Below, one piece after another: positions 21,527 through 34,413 of a stretch of 64,000 nt of DNA. The notes under the pieces are model-generated. The model did no database searches. It had not been told where the DNA came from and worked only from the letters and a program-made list of their open reading frames with translations. A program made the position numbers and the translations under genes. The stretch comes from Penicillus capitatus (Eukaryota > Chlorophyta), in NCBI GenBank assembly GCA_965649825.1, contig OZ287699.1, forward strand, positions 992,001 to 1,056,000, read 5' to 3'. Numbering within the stretch: position 1 is the stretch's first letter; each line of letters begins with the position of its first letter.

Positions 21527-23991
21527 CTAAGTGTGATCTCTGACATAGCGTTTCTGAAGTGCTAGGTGCGTATGTATGGCTCTCAGCAGCTTCATCCATC
21601 CTTCCTTTCCAGATGCCATCCTTTCTTGATACTCGGCCTCTGCCAAAGCCTTTTCTCTTTCCTCGTATGCATCGAAGACGCGTTGGGCGTCTTCCGTGCA
21701 GATAACCACTCCATCTAACTTGGGTACCTGCTTACCTCCGCGCACCTGTTCGAATCCCACAGTTGCAATGGCATAATCGATTCCAAGCTGTCGGCAAATG
21801 GGGACGATGCGTGGCAATGTCACGTGTGTCGTGTTCTTTGGAAGAGATGGCACCAAAGGCGGTAAATCCACTTTGCCGTAATCATTCTTGGGCACAACTC
21901 CGTCCTTGGCCACAGGCGCTTTCCATTTCGTCGTCTGCCATTCTCCATACAGTCCTAACATCTCTTCTTCCCCTTCCTCCTCCTCATCGTCATCTGGTAT
22001 CTATCCACACATCTCCAGGCGATTTGCAAAGACAACAAAGAACGAAGCACTTCTTCGGTAAAGGTCAATTTCTTTCCACATCCAAAGAGCTTCTTGACCA
22101 GTTTATGCGGTCTCGGCAGTTCGCTCTCTTTTACGACACGTCCATGTCGAATCCAGCGTGTCTTCGAATGCAAATCTGCCAAGTCCGTGCGCGCATAATA
22201 CGGTTCGTTTCTGTACTGACCGACGCGTCTGGACTTTGGTTTTAGCCCCTGAATCAGCATCCCATGCAGCCAACCGGATATACGATGACCAGAACCTCAT
22301 AGCGCTTAATGTGGCGTGGAAGAACGTAATTGAGACTGCACTTGAACTCCTCCAACGTCTTTGGGTTCTGCTTTCTCCGCTCAGCGACCATCAGCTCCAA
22401 CTCTTCTTCCTCTTTCTCCATGAGATTTCTGATGCGTTTCGCTTAAACACAGTACTTAATCGCAACGGAAGCAACGACATACAGCATCATACTTGCGCTG
22501 CTAAACTGCTCTCTCAAGGATGTCATCATCGTTTCTGTGTAGGGTTCGATGACGGCCCTCCACCACTTGTCTTTTTGCAATCGCATGCATCGGACAACGT
22601 TGCTGATGTAGCGGGGGCTCACATCTCTGGCCCCTCCACCACAATAAGCGACAACATAAATAGCTTTGCTGTTCTGAGCAGAATTGGGGACTTCTAGAGG
22701 ACTGCACCAAGGAAAGAACCGTCAGTATGATCCAGTGCGGCATACCGACCAAACCTATCGACCAGTTCAAACAGCGGACTGACATGAATCCATCTGCTCT
22801 TGCCTTCCCTATTCATCCATACCTCACACCACGCTTCCTGCTTCACTTTTCTGGGCATTGCTGTCTTCTTTGCTTTGTCTGATGCAAATACCGTACCCGG
22901 CTGCATCTCCAGAAGGCTGCTCAACAAACAGATGCCATTCAGGCAAGGACAATGTAAGACAGCTATGAGAATGACGCACCGTACAATTCTTGTGTGAAAT
23001 TTCAGAGACTTCAAGAGAGCGGCAAAGACAGCATTGAGATGCTCCCCTCTACCTTCTTTCCTTACAACTGTATCGTTGAGCGTTCTCCGAAGGGGCTTTG
23101 CCATTTTTATCAGATGCTTAGGTGGTTGGATGGGCTGAGGAGTGAGCTTAGTAAACGTCTGGCTAAACCACTCGAACAGTCTCTTCATCCATTCAACGAC
23201 ATCGTCCACATCGGGATCCAGAAATTCGGTCGGAACAATGGATAGCATCCGACTCTGTTGAATGCTCTTTTCTGTACAGACAGCTGTAACGTGTGACCGA
23301 CCTGTAGGAGAGGATCATCGGTGGCTTTGTCGATATGGAATCCCTGGGCGATATCGAGAAGAAAAGACACCTGTGCTAGACTCTTCTGCAAATCTCTTTC
23401 CTCTTTCGACAGCTTCCGCTTCCCATCTGCCGACAGAACCGATGATCCGATGCGATGGTCGGGCCGTTCGAGTGAAGGGACCTGTCGGTTCGGTTTCGGC
23501 GGCGCCCAGATCAATGGCCAATCCTGAATTGGTTGTTTCTTGGACATCCAGTTCTTGCCATTCGACATCCGAATCTGCAGATGGCTAGAAACATCGTCTC
23601 TGTTACTCAACGGTATCTTTTTGTAGCAAGAACGACACCGATGCTCCGTTTTCTGGTTTTGCCGGTGCTCCACACTCGCCGACAGTCACATCACTTTTAC
23701 GATTCGGTGCATTGAGAACGGACGCGACCTTTGAACAGGAGAGAGCGATCGCGATCTTAAGGATCGTCTGCTGAAAGAGCGTCCACCTACCTGGTCCAAA
23801 TGATGGACGTTGTCTGTCTGCGTCTCCTCCTCTTTGGGCCCGAGCATCTCTTCGATGCCAGCTCGACTCGCTCCAGCAAGCGTCCGAGCATCTCGACTTG
23901 ATGAAGGTGCGATCGCCCGTCGCTTTCTCGCGATTCCTCTTTTCGGACGCGACGTTGGCGTTCCTCGCTTTCGTCGTTTTCCAGGCGGCAT
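21527..23991 (-). CDS. XPC: XPC/Rad4-type DNA damage recognition protein
   Basis: XPC/Rad4 opens distorted DNA to start global nucleotide-excision repair. The N-terminus is strongly basic (PPGKRRKRGTPTSRPKRG), suiting a nuclear DNA binder. A transglutaminase-like domain follows with HLNAVFAALLKSL and AWCEVWMNREGKSRWIHVSP. The beta-hairpin domains then include YYARTDLADLHSKTRWIRHGR and the highly diagnostic LYGEWQTTKW...DGVVPKNDYGKVDLPPLVP, followed by LGIDYAIATVGFE. The stop is TAG at 21527-21529. Several 45-60-nt introns break the frame, and I estimate about 700 residues, shorter than animal XPC. The start at 23991 is the first Met of the basic exon. Confidence 0.88.
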
Positions 23992-24139
23992 TGAATTTTC
24001 AGTCGTCTGAAGGATTTAACTCATTAACGAACAGGTTGACACAATTCGAATCAGCCCTAAAGAGTACAGAAACCGGCGAACGAGTACCAGATGCGTGACA
24101 TGAATGCGATTGTAGGAGGACAGAAAAACTGAGCGACAT

Positions 24140-26072
24140 TTAGGGAAAGGCTTTAATCATTGCCAAGAATTCGGGATAGTCGATGTTCCCATCGCCATTT
24201 ACATCGACCTCATCCACGATGTGGTCGATTTCTTCTTCCGTTAGAACATGGTTTGGCTTCAAGGCATTCATAATTTCGTCACGGGTGATATATCCGTTGC
24301 CATCTGCATCTAATTGTTCGAAAGCAGCACGAATGTTCTCTTCATACTCCAGATTTCGCAGCTGAGAAAACAAGACCTTGCATTATACCATTAATAGAGG
24401 AAAGAATAAGAGAGATATAAACGACCTGGATGTTGGCCGCTACAAACTCCTCATAGTTCACAGCGCCTCGCTGTTCCAGATCTGCATTCTGGATCACATC
24501 ATACAGCTCATATTCACGGATCTATATAGAAAAGCTTGATGAGGAAGGAAAGAAGAGTGGGGGCTTGTGTGCACCAGTGATCCCTTTTCTCTCATGGCTG
24601 TTTTCATCTCATCCAGATTGATCCACCCATCGCCATCTTTGTCCATTTTGTCAAAAATGGTCTTAAGGCCTTCTGTCTCCCGCTCGGGCAGCATACCTGC
24701 TATCAATTTCAGCGCAATGCGCTTGAGTTTGTTACATTGCGAGAAATTCTCCATCTTTTTCAAAATGGCGTTTGGCAATGGTTGTCGTGGGGTGACGCCA
24801 TTTTCTTTCAGCCATCTAGGCGACAGCGACATCGCCATTTTTCAGAACTGCATGGAACAAGACGAAGTGAACTTGTGTTCCAAAACGTCACGAGCTTTGG
24901 GCCGCTTCTCTGGATCGCGTTCCAACATGTAGCGAATACACTCCTTTGCATCTTTCGATACGTTTTCCCATAGAGGCCCTTTGAATTCTAACGGCCAATA
25001 GAGTATTGCACGAATCGTCTCAACGTTGGTATGACCACAAAACGGAGGTTCTCCTGTGCATCCCACAAAACGCCATTCATCTCATGCTCGAGTTCAAACA
25101 GGGCACAAACCGCAGAGAAGAATATACACAATCACACCGGCAGACCATATATCCGCAGGAAAAGAGTAGTTCCTTTGCAGGACCTCAGGCGCAATGTAGT
25201 AGATGCTGCCCACCATTTCACGCAGCACCTCGCTCTCAGATATGAATTTCGACACGCCAAAGTCAATCGCTTTCAGTTTTGCCCCGGGTCCTAAACCATC
25301 CATCCATGCATGCATCACTCACCCGTACCGCTTGACCATCTCACCTTGATGTGACAGAAGGAAATTCTCCGGTTTCAGGTCACGATGAATAACATAATGA
25401 TCATGGAGAACAGCGATGACCTTCAGCATCGCCCGCAGCATACAGGCAGCATCATACTCACTGAAGGTCCCCTACACAGATCCATCATCATCATCTGCCA
25501 TATGGATCCATCAGAATGGCCCTGCGATTGACCCACCCTCTCGACAATCGAGTCAAAAAGCTCTCCCCCTGTGCAGAGCTCCATGATGATATGTACGCTG
25601 TCTCTGTCTTCAAACACATTAAAGATCTCGATGATGTTCTCGTTTCCTTTCAACAAATGCAGGATCGTGACCTCTGCGTCAACAACCGTCTATCTTCTCA
25701 TGCACGGATTCTTTACCGATACAATCGCACCCTTCTGTAGCATCTCCACCTCGGACTCGTTTTTCAGTTTGCTCTTGTGAACTGTCTTGCATGCGTATTG
25801 TATATTCGTTTGCCGATCTGTGGCAACACGCGTGATGCCAAATCTGCCTTGACCCAATTTCTGGGGAGCGAGCTCGAAATATTTGTTAATGTTTTCCGTT
25901 TTTTTGATAATAATCTCATCCTCCTCTGGTACTGCCTGAAATGGGAAGACTGTCTTCATATCATCCATCACCTAAGGCGAAGGATACGCACGCTCTGATT
26001 CCCTTCAAAGACCGTCGGTCGTCTTCGAAAGGTGTAGCCAGGGTATCGGCTTTTGGGAAGTGTGTTTCCCAT
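24140..26072 (-). CDS. CDPK: Calcium-dependent protein kinase 1 (MGN N-terminus)
   Basis: CDPKs couple Ca2+ binding directly to Ser/Thr phosphorylation and are found in plants, green algae, alveolates and some other protists. The first exon begins [18 protein letters not shown], with Gly2 fit for N-myristoylation but no following Cys. Kinase landmarks are [12 protein letters not shown] (P-loop), ACKTVHKSK (catalytic Lys), [37 protein letters not shown] and [20 protein letters not shown] junction helix ([17 protein letters not shown]) precedes four EF-hands. EF1 is [14 protein letters not shown]2 is degenerate ([13 protein letters not shown], lacking key acidic ligands), EF3 is [12 protein letters not shown] and EF4 is [12 protein letters not shown]. 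There are at least seven 41-60-nt introns and about 500 residues. The start at 26072 was chosen because a 41-nt intron (donor ACG|GTC) joins this exon in frame to [10 protein letters not shown]. Confidence 0.93.
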
Positions 26073-26317
26073 AACGGTATCGACGATAGTGATAACCGAA
26101 CGCGATGGCGCGAAGGCCGTCTTCCGCCAGGATAAACGCAAATGAACGTAATTTTGAAAGACCGAGAGACCGGACACTGATGAGACCGCGCGGAACCTGC
26201 CTAGTCATTGTCACATCAATACGATACCATGACGCACGCACAAGCGTTAGACACCATGAGTCATTCTTATCGCCTTCATGCATCATGTCTCCCACGGTAC
26301 CTGTATGACACACCTCG

Positions 26318-26940
26318 TCATCTTAATGGGTAGACACTCACGCATCGGACCTTCATTTTCGTCGCTTTGCGTATGGCATCTTTGTCACTGTTATGATAGA
26401 TCCCCTGTGCACGATCTCATACAGTCATTGCCAGCATCTCCGATGTAAGTGTACTTCGACGATGATTTCGTCCAGCGTTAGACAGAGGACAGAGTATTGT
26501 TCGATGAGTAGTGCTTCCGTTGGCGGACGCGACAGGACGTCCTTCAGAGAGATGACCAGTGTCTCGAGCACCTCTTTTACTAAAGTACGTAACGTGAAGG
26601 GTGACACAAAATGATCATGCATTCATCACACATGCGAGTTCATCGTAGTCTCCGGAACCCAAGGCAAAAAAGACGACATCTCCTATAGGGGTGAACACAA
26701 TGGCGGCCCCTCTATGAAATAGAGCGTGAGCTGCGTCGCCAGGATGACGTTTTTGCACTTGTATGTACCGACATAGCTTTTGCCTTCTTCTGCTTTGCGA
26801 CCGATAGCGCTGCGAGTGTCCTGGAACGATGCGCGAATCTCTGCGCGCTTTTCTTCGGTCGTTGAGTCGTAGAAGCGCTCGTAAATGACACTGCCGATTC
26901 GGGTCGTGACCACGACAGCGTGAATTCGACCCTGTGCCAT
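26318..26940 (-). CDS. Coatomer zeta / AP small-chain-like longin protein
   Basis: The protein begins MAQGRIHAVVVTTRIGSVIYERFYD, a longin-fold first strand like those of zeta-COP and adaptin sigma chains. It continues through GTYKCKNVILATQ, PIGDVVFFALGSGDYDELA and VISLKDVLSR to ALLIEQYSVLCLTLDEIIVEG, the region that in coatomer zeta reads as the conserved Leu-Asp-Glu helix. It ends DKDAIRKATKMKV just before TGA at 26318-26320. Exons are joined by about four short introns. Zeta-COP is the small core subunit of the COPI vesicle coat on the Golgi. The match is at the superfamily level; zeta-COP rather than an AP sigma chain is inferred from the LTLDEII pattern. Confidence 0.65.
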
Positions 26941-27099
26941 AAGTACGACAGCATACCGCAGCTAAACACCTTGTATATCGCAGATTCGATCGAGTTGCCG
27001 CAACAAGAAAACACGCAACTTTGCACAGAGCTGTCGACACTGCGAGCAGAGAATACCAAACACGAAACAAACACACGAACAACATCCAAGACACCATCG

Positions 27100-27590
27100 C
27101 GTCAAGGCACTTGTGCTATTGGAAGAGGTCTATGGCGACTTGGTCGATACAACCCAACGGCACATGCTTGTCGATATCCGACGTGAAATGGATGAAGCCT
27201 CAAAGAGTCTGGTACTGAACCGATGATGCATCGAATTGTCTAATGGGTCGCGAAGAAGCGCTTTCTATCCGAAGACAGAGTCTCGAATTGCAGGAACGTC
27301 TGAAACAAGCAGAGGATGAAAAGACAACTGCCGAGATCGACCGTGGGACGTCGATGTATAAACAGACACGGAAGACGAGAGTGATGCGTGTCAACCTTGA
27401 AGAGACATCACGCTCAATGCTGGACAGTCCCAGTTTTTAAGATAGCTACAAGAATGCCGTCCATTTTGCATTTGGCGGCAAGAATGCCAAATCCTTGCAA
27501 AGTCTAGATGCGTCATCGTCCTCTATCCGGCAGCGCCATGCGTCGGGATTCAATGCGTTGCAGCTCGGGCTAGCTGCTTACCAAAACCTT
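27100..27590 (+). pseudogene. Coding-like fragments with interrupted frames
   Basis: Three stretches look protein-like but do not join: VKALVLLEEVYGDLVDTTQRH (27102 onward), a charged helical stretch from 27243 (EEALSIRRQSLELQERLKQ...MLDSPSF), and a continuation in the same frame after a single in-frame TAA near 27440 (SYKNAVHFAFGGKNAKSL). I found no GT-AG pair of the usual 43-62 nt that removes the stop cleanly. It may be a decayed gene, or a gene with a sequencing error. Family not recognised. Confidence 0.3.
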
Positions 27591-28160
27591 TAGAGACAGT
27601 CGCACATTCAGGGCGACAGGTTGGTCTCGCTATTCAAACGATAGCGTGTCTCTCTGATCACAGCAGTAATGTTGTACGCAGGTTGGACGCATCCCCGAAC
27701 GATCTCTGTCGAAGAAAGCCCATTAATGACCAACATTCGATTTCACGCGAATCCCGTCTATTTTCAGCCATGAGTTACGAGCAGGTATCGTCGTCTCCTT
27801 CTTTAAGGGCTGAGATGAAAACGGTTGTGATGAACCTGCGTGTCGTTCGTCAATGCGGATTGCCTTGGGAAGGATTCATCGAAGATCTGAGCACCACGGG
27901 TCATCCGACGCCAAAGCAATGTGCTTCACATCGGTGACTAAACTACCGTTTCGGATGACAGACGTCAGACACAAAAGGAAGCGATCACAATGGCAGTGGA
28001 GGAAAAAGAAAAATTCAGACGCGGAGTTGAGTCGCCTCTACGCAAAATGGTTGTCATCAGTAAATGGACATTCGTACCGCAGCGCCGAAAAATTTTGGAC
28101 AGCAGACGCCGCGTGGTTAAAGCGCGTTTTGACTCGATCTTTGTTTTGGTTTGCTAAACG
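27591..28160. other. Upstream region of the first PMP-like gene
   Basis: No convincing gene. A plus-strand ORF at 27683-27937 shows no domain. The last 100 nt lead into the ATG at 28161 and should hold its promoter and leader; I cannot identify a specific regulatory element. Confidence 0.4.
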
Positions 28161-31100
28161 ATGAAGCTAGTGAAACACACTGAAGTGGCGTGGTTGCTTA
28201 AGCGAAAGCTATGCGTAAATCTCAGCTCGCTATGTTGCCTGATTTTGTTAACTTCGCTAAGAACGGACGCTTTCGAAAGTTCATATCGTCCGCCAGAGAA
28301 CATCGAGCTCGATTTCTCGAAACTTATTTTTCCGGAGAAAAAGACAGAAGATGCACCCGCTGAAGTCGGTGAGGCGCAACGCTCTGACAAATTCGAATAC
28401 CATCTGGCAAGCGATGTTTTGGAAATGACGAAAGACACGCCAGAAGAGTCGGAAGTGCACGGCAAGGATGAACCAGTTCTCTTGCCGAAAGGGAAAACGG
28501 TCGTAACTGAAATTATGGCCAAACAAAAAGATGAAAAAGAACTCAAATATGATGACGGGATGCCGATGGAAGACACAGTGTCGATGCCGGCAATAGGATT
28601 CGGAATGGGAATCGTGCCTGAGGCTGTAAAATCATCTCAAGTGTCAGAGCCATTCAAAATGGATCTACCTTTGAAAAGTTCCTCAGCAGAAGAAATGCCA
28701 GTTGCTCAAGATAGTGAGACAGCGCAGGCCATGCCGCAATTCCTTTCCGAGGACGTGATGTCTGTTCCCATGCCACCGGCAAAACAAGAGAGCATGGGGA
28801 AGGAACTCTCTTCTCCAATGAAAAAGGCCGATGATGTTCCGTCTATGGAAAGTGTCTGGTCTGCATCTGCAATATTGGATAAAGAGGAATCCACTCAAAT
28901 GGAGACGGGACAGATGGCTGAAACAGAGCCACAGACGGGGGATACGCCAATAACAGGCAAAGATTTCTTGGGGGGCAAGTCATTGGGGAGCCTTCAACGC
29001 GTGGTTGAAAAGCAGACCACAACTGAAGAGCCGGTAGTCAAAGTAGGGATTTCAGAAGAGGAACAATCGAAGATCGACGAAGAAAAGTCAGAAGAGGCGG
29101 ATTTTACTTACAAGCCATTGTTTGACACAACCCGCATAAAAGAAGATTTAGAAGAGCAGACCACAACTGAAGAGCCGGTAGTCAAAGTAGGGATCTCAGA
29201 AGAAAAACAATCGAAGACAGATGAAAAAAAGACAGAAGAGACAGATCTTGCCTACAAGCCATTGTTTGACACAACCCACATTAAAGAAGATTTAGCCAAA
29301 GACACCACATCAGAACAGACAGAACATGAATCTAAAGGCGAAGAACATCGTGAGACTGGAATGGCAGAAAGTGTGAAAGGCAGTGGCGGTTCTGAAGAAC
29401 AGACAATTGTCCCATTCATTCCAGGGAAAGTCATAATTCCAACAGGACAGAAGAGCCTCGGTTCCGTTCAGACGCCGGTTGATCAACCAGCTTCTCCCAG
29501 CGTAGTCCTACCAGTGAGTTCGATCGTAGCCAAGGGAGAAGAAGAGAGTACCGCCGTGCCCGAGGAGCCTACTGCGTCGACGGCGATCTCTGATGTAGAG
29601 GACAAGGAAGAAGAGGGCGCCACTGAAGCCGACAAGCCAACAAAGTCAATAGCGATCTCCGAGGAGGAGGATACCGCCGTGGCCGAGGAGCCCACAGTAT
29701 CGACGGCGATCCCTGATGTAGAGGAGAAGAAAGAAGAGGGCGCCTCCACAACTGAAGAGCCCGCTGTGTTTATGGCCATTTCTGACATAGAGGAGAAGAA
29801 AGAGAAAGGGGCCACAATGACTGAGGAGCCCACTGCGTCGACAACGATCATCGGCATTAGTGAGAAAGAAGAAGATGGTGCCGCCATGACCAAGCAATCT
29901 TCTGCATCGACAGCGATTTCGGGCGTCAGCAAGATAGAAGAAAAAGAAGCCGCTGTTGCTAAGGAGTCTATTGCCTCCAAGATCGTCTCCAGCATCGACG
30001 AGCCGGACGAAATCGGCACTGCGGACGAGCATTTTGTTCAGTCAGAGCTCATTTCAGAAGCTGGTAGTGAAAAAGATGTCCAATCGATCAAGCAATCAGC
30101 TGCGTTGATTACAACTTCTGACGTCAGCAAAAAAGATGAAGAACACATTGCTACGGCGAAGAAGGCAGTCGTTCCATTAGTGATCTCCAGTACCAGTGAA
30201 AAGAAAGAAGAAATCGTCGAGGACGAGCATTCAGCTGATTCGGCTGCAGACGATGGTGGCGAGAAAGATGTTCATCGGCTCAAGGAATCCACTGCGTCGA
30301 CGGCGATCTCCAGCACCAGCAAGAAGGAAGAAGGGAGCGTCGCTAAGAGGGAGGAGCCCATTGTGTCCACAACCATCTTTCATGTAGAGGAGAAGGAAGA
30401 AGAGGGCGCCACTGAAGCTGACAAGCCAACAGTGTCAACCGCCGTGGCCGAGGAGGAGGATACCGTCGTGCCCGAGGAGGAGGATACCGCCGTGGCCGAG
30501 GAGGAGGATACCGCCGTGGCCGAGGAGGAGGATACCGCCGTGGCCGAGGAGGAGGATACCGCCGTGGCCGAGGAGGAGGATACCGCCGTGGCCGAGGAGG
30601 AGGATACCGCCGTGGCCGAGGAGGAGGATACCGTTGTTCCCGAGGAGCCTACAGTATCAACAGCCATCTCCGATGTAGAGAAGGAGGAGGAAGAAGAGAC
30701 CGAATCGGCCGAGCAAGCCGCCATCTCCGAGTCATTGCCCGGTATCAGCGACGAAGAGGAGCCAGTTATCGAAACTCCCTCTCCATCGGAGGATGCAATC
30801 CCATCTGTCTCGCCGATCGAATCGCCGCCGACAGAGTCCACGACAGACTCGTCGCAGGAAGCACCACCCTCGGAACCAGAAACGACGTCGAAGCAGGAAC
30901 CCGTCGTCGATCCCGAGGACGTCGAAGCCGCAGAGCCGTCTTCGCCAGGACAGTCGCCCGTGCACCCGGAAGAAGAGGATCAAGTCCAGGAGGAAGAGGA
31001 GGATCAAGCAGCCGGCTCCTCGGCGACCGGTGAGGATCCTGTCGAATCGTCGACGGGCGCGACGGAGGAGGCCCCCGTGGCAGCGAAGGCAGCAGAACCT

Positions 31101-32917
31101 CAGGCGCCGACAACCTTCTATCCATCGGCCCTGGGATCTCGGCAACAGGTCTCCACGTTGGCCGCCCTGAAGGAGATCTTGGGCAGCGCCTTCGCCAATG
31201 CGACCAACGTCAAGACGGACGTCGAGACGGAGGAAGGAAGAGTGGCCATCCTGATCGAGGAGGGTGGCGATCTGCAGCTGGAGGGACTGGCGATCGGACC
31301 CATGGAGGGCGTGGACGTCCTCGTGAAGGTCGCCGCCGGCGGAGAGCTGAGACTCGACGACGTCTCCATTCGCGATCGTCCGCAGCGTCGACTCAGGAAG
31401 GCCCTGAACGGCCGGGCCTCGATCAAGACGGGTCTGCTCGTCGACGGCGGCTCCGTCGTTTCCATCCGCGACTCCACCTTCGAATCGGCCACCGACACGA
31501 TGATCAGGGTCGCCGGAGGATCCCATCTCTCCTGCTCGGGATGCGTCTTCAGCAACAACGCCGGAGACAGAGGGGGAGCGCTGCTCGTCCGGGATTCGAC
31601 CCTGCACCTCCGATCGTGCAGGATGACGGAGAACTCTGCGAACACGGGAGGCGCCGTCCACTTCGACGCAAGCGGCAGCGCTGCGGACTTCGATGCCTCA
31701 GTGCTGATCGAGGACACTCTGTTCTCCAGAAACGAGGCCCGCGGAAGAGGTGCCGGCGTCTACACGAGTTCCGCGCGGGCGATCCACATCGTAGACAGCA
31801 GGTTCCAACACGGCTCTGCGTCAGACGGCGGCGCCGTTTACATTCAGGATGTACGCATTGCTCAGATCGACCGTTCCGATTTCATCGACAACAAGGCCGA
31901 TGGGTCGGGAGGTGGTCTCGTTGCCAAGTCGACTGAGACGCTGTCCGTTCTCAAATCCACTTTCAAGAACAACGAAGCGTTAGGTTCATTTGCTGGTGCT
32001 GGGTTCATGAGCAACTGCAGCGATGCAACATTCAGGTCCACCAATTTCGTTGATAATTATGCTGTGGAAGGAGGCGCATTGGCAAATATTGCTTACTCCA
32101 CGCATCTAAGTAAATTCTATCTCCAAAACACTCAGTTCATGAACAACAAGGCCGACAATCTCGGCGGCGCATTACTTATACGTGGAGACACGAAATCTGA
32201 GGCATCTCACGAGGACGAGCGATCGCAGTCTGAATCTTTTTTGGCATCCATCAACTTAACCAGTTTTTCTGGAAACTCTGCTAGGAAGGGCGGTGGAGTC
32301 TTTATCTCCTCCGACGTTTCGATAGATTTTGACGTGAAAATTGCCATGCAGCGTAGCAACTTTACGCAGAATAAAGCATCTGAAACAGGCGGGGGTATAT
32401 ACTGCGGAAATCATTCCAGAGTAGTGCTGTCCTTCTCAAAATTTGAACACAACAAGGCCTACAAAGGCATCAACTGTGCCGAGCATTGTGGATGTCAAGT
32501 AAATGCCTCTTACACTGTCTGCTTAAATCAACTCACTCTTTTGTTTAGGTAACTCTGACGAATTCACTGTCCCATTTGTCTGGAAACGAAGAACGCAGTC
32601 GCTTGATTCAAGACACGTGCATATCAGACGGAGCGGAATCGCCTCGTTCTTCCGGAAAGAAATCATCCTATCTTATAGTCTATGTCTGTCTGAGTTTGGG
32701 TGTCGTCTTCGTTTTCTCAGTCATAGCTGCCGTGATCGTTGTTGTCAAGAAGCGTAGAATGCCGGAAAGAGAAAGTAGCGTTTCTCATGATGAAGAGCAA
32801 AGTTTATTGTCACCTGACAATATGATTGACGAAACGCACTCACCTGACAATATGATTGACGAAACGGACTTCTGCACAATGAACGCAGGAGATGAGGAAG
32901 ACACATCGTTTATCTGA
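28161..32917 (+). CDS. PMP-like beta-helix surface protein 1 (1,568 aa, type I membrane)
   Basis: Two exons (28161-32498 and 32549-32917, intron 50 nt) give exactly 1,569 codons. A signal-peptide-like hydrophobic stretch (LSSLCCLILLTSL, about residues 22-34) is followed by a roughly 950-residue stalk very rich in Glu, Ser, Thr, Pro and Ala, with no cysteine-rich modules. It contains an 8-residue repeat tract. From about residue 996 to 1445 comes a right-handed beta-helix built from FxxNxAxxxGGAxY repeats, for example FSNNAGDRGGALL, FIDNKADGSGGGL and FTQNKASETGGGIY. This is the motif pattern of chlamydial polymorphic membrane proteins, also found in several algae. A small Cys knot (CAEHCGCQ) precedes a TM helix (about 1487-1510, SLGVVFVFSVIAAVIVVV) and a KKRR stop-transfer. 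The tail carries a direct duplication of SPDNMIDET. Likely a cell-surface adhesin or recognition protein; ligand unknown. Confidence 0.85.
30445..30636 (+). repeat. 24-nt coding minisatellite, about 8 copies
   Basis: Tandem units of gtggccgaggaggaggatac plus cgcc encode EEEDTAVA repeated about eight times inside the stalk of PMP-like protein 1. Inner copies are identical at the nucleotide level. The outer copies carry GTCGTGCCC or GTTGTTCCC variants (EEEDTVVP). The matching place in paralog 2 has a single EEEDTVVP unit, so the array arose after the duplication. Confidence 0.95.
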
Positions 32918-34413
32918 AGAATCCAATAGTTCCCTCGTTTCAGTTCCTACTCCAATTCATCTTTTTACAAATTTATCTAACTCTTATTCTTCTTATTCTT
33001 GTTTGGTGCAGCGTCATAAGCATCCGATTCAGAAGTATGTGGTATACGTCCTCCCTTTCAGCTACGGCAAGTCTAAATCTGCGTTGATCGAGATGCAAAC
33101 TTGAGGGGAGAGAAGAACGTGCGAGTTTTCCAAGTCAGCCTCGATGATCACGATTTCTTCAGCAAGTGTAGATGGGAATAAATGGATAACTCTCACGCAT
33201 TTTCAAGAATGGTCAAAAAAGAAGATCGACACATATGTTTACGAGATTACAAGTGTTAGGCACGAAGATCACGATTCTTGAAAAGCTGTTCTGTGTATTC
33301 TGATAACTCGTTTGTCTATGTTTATTGCCTCGCACCTTTGTTGCTATTCGCAGTATGCACTGTGCTTGCATTACACTCCAAAAGTAACTCAGATAGTTAG
33401 TGCACTGTAGAATATGTCATGTAACGTTGCTGTTCTATGAATGACAATCAATGACCCATGGGACTAAGGTCCAATTATCTTTGTTTTCGCCGACATACTG
33501 AAAAACACCCGACAAGTATTCGTTAAGAGTAGTATGACAGGGGGACTGATTGTTTTGAACGATAACAAACGGGGGTGCAAGCTTTGAAAGGTTTTTCCAC
33601 TTCAAGCAATAAGCAAACAACTACATAACAACTCTATTCTTGGTCAGACACAGACGGCATCTGTTAGTCGAGTTCCTCCTCTGCGATGATTTTCGATACT
33701 GATTACAGATCTTCTCACCCTGTAGAAGCTATGGATGTACTCTGTCGTAGTTTGATGCCGCACTCTGCCAAAAAGTCCTGAGATTCGCAATGGAAACAAA
33801 CAAGCCTTGAAAGTCTACAGTTTCATCAGAGTTGCCCTCATTCTCTGAATCGTATAAGAATCGTACAATCCTGTGTTCGACACTCCTTGATTGTATTCTG
33901 TTGAAATCTTAATGAATGTTCGAAGACGAATTGCCTGCTTAGTCGAATTGTCGCAATGCGCCATGCGCGCTCGCCGCCATGACAAGTCATCCATCACTCT
34001 ATACGTCAAAACTGTGGCACGGGTATAACTCAGTATTCCAGTATTCAACACCGCCACCTATTCGAGATAGGAGATAGGAATGCAGATTGATGGATGGACA
34101 GTGGAGAGTGATCAATCGACCATTGTCCACTATGAGGTGTGAAACAACAGTACTGTAAGAACGATAAAATGAAACAGCTAAGGTCCGTTTATCTGACAAA
34201 ATGTCGATGTGACAGACAGTGAAGAAGTCTGTCATATAACCACAGAGCGACAGCGGGAGCAGGCAAGCTAAGTCTGACCCATTGATGCTAAAACCGCGAG
34301 TCACAGTTCGTCCCTCAGTTCGAAGACTAGAAAATTAGCGCACAACAAATTCAGATATCGAACACCAACAAACTAGCAGAATTTCAGCTTGGCACGGAGA
34401 AGTTTCCAAAAAG

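Noticed and set aside
21269-21565. 98-codon plus-strand ORF
   Set aside because: Its 3' part overlaps the antisense of the last XPC exon and it has no recognisable features.
30445-30636. CRISPR or structural RNA repeat
   Set aside because: Units are 24 nt, in frame and protein-coding, with no spacers.
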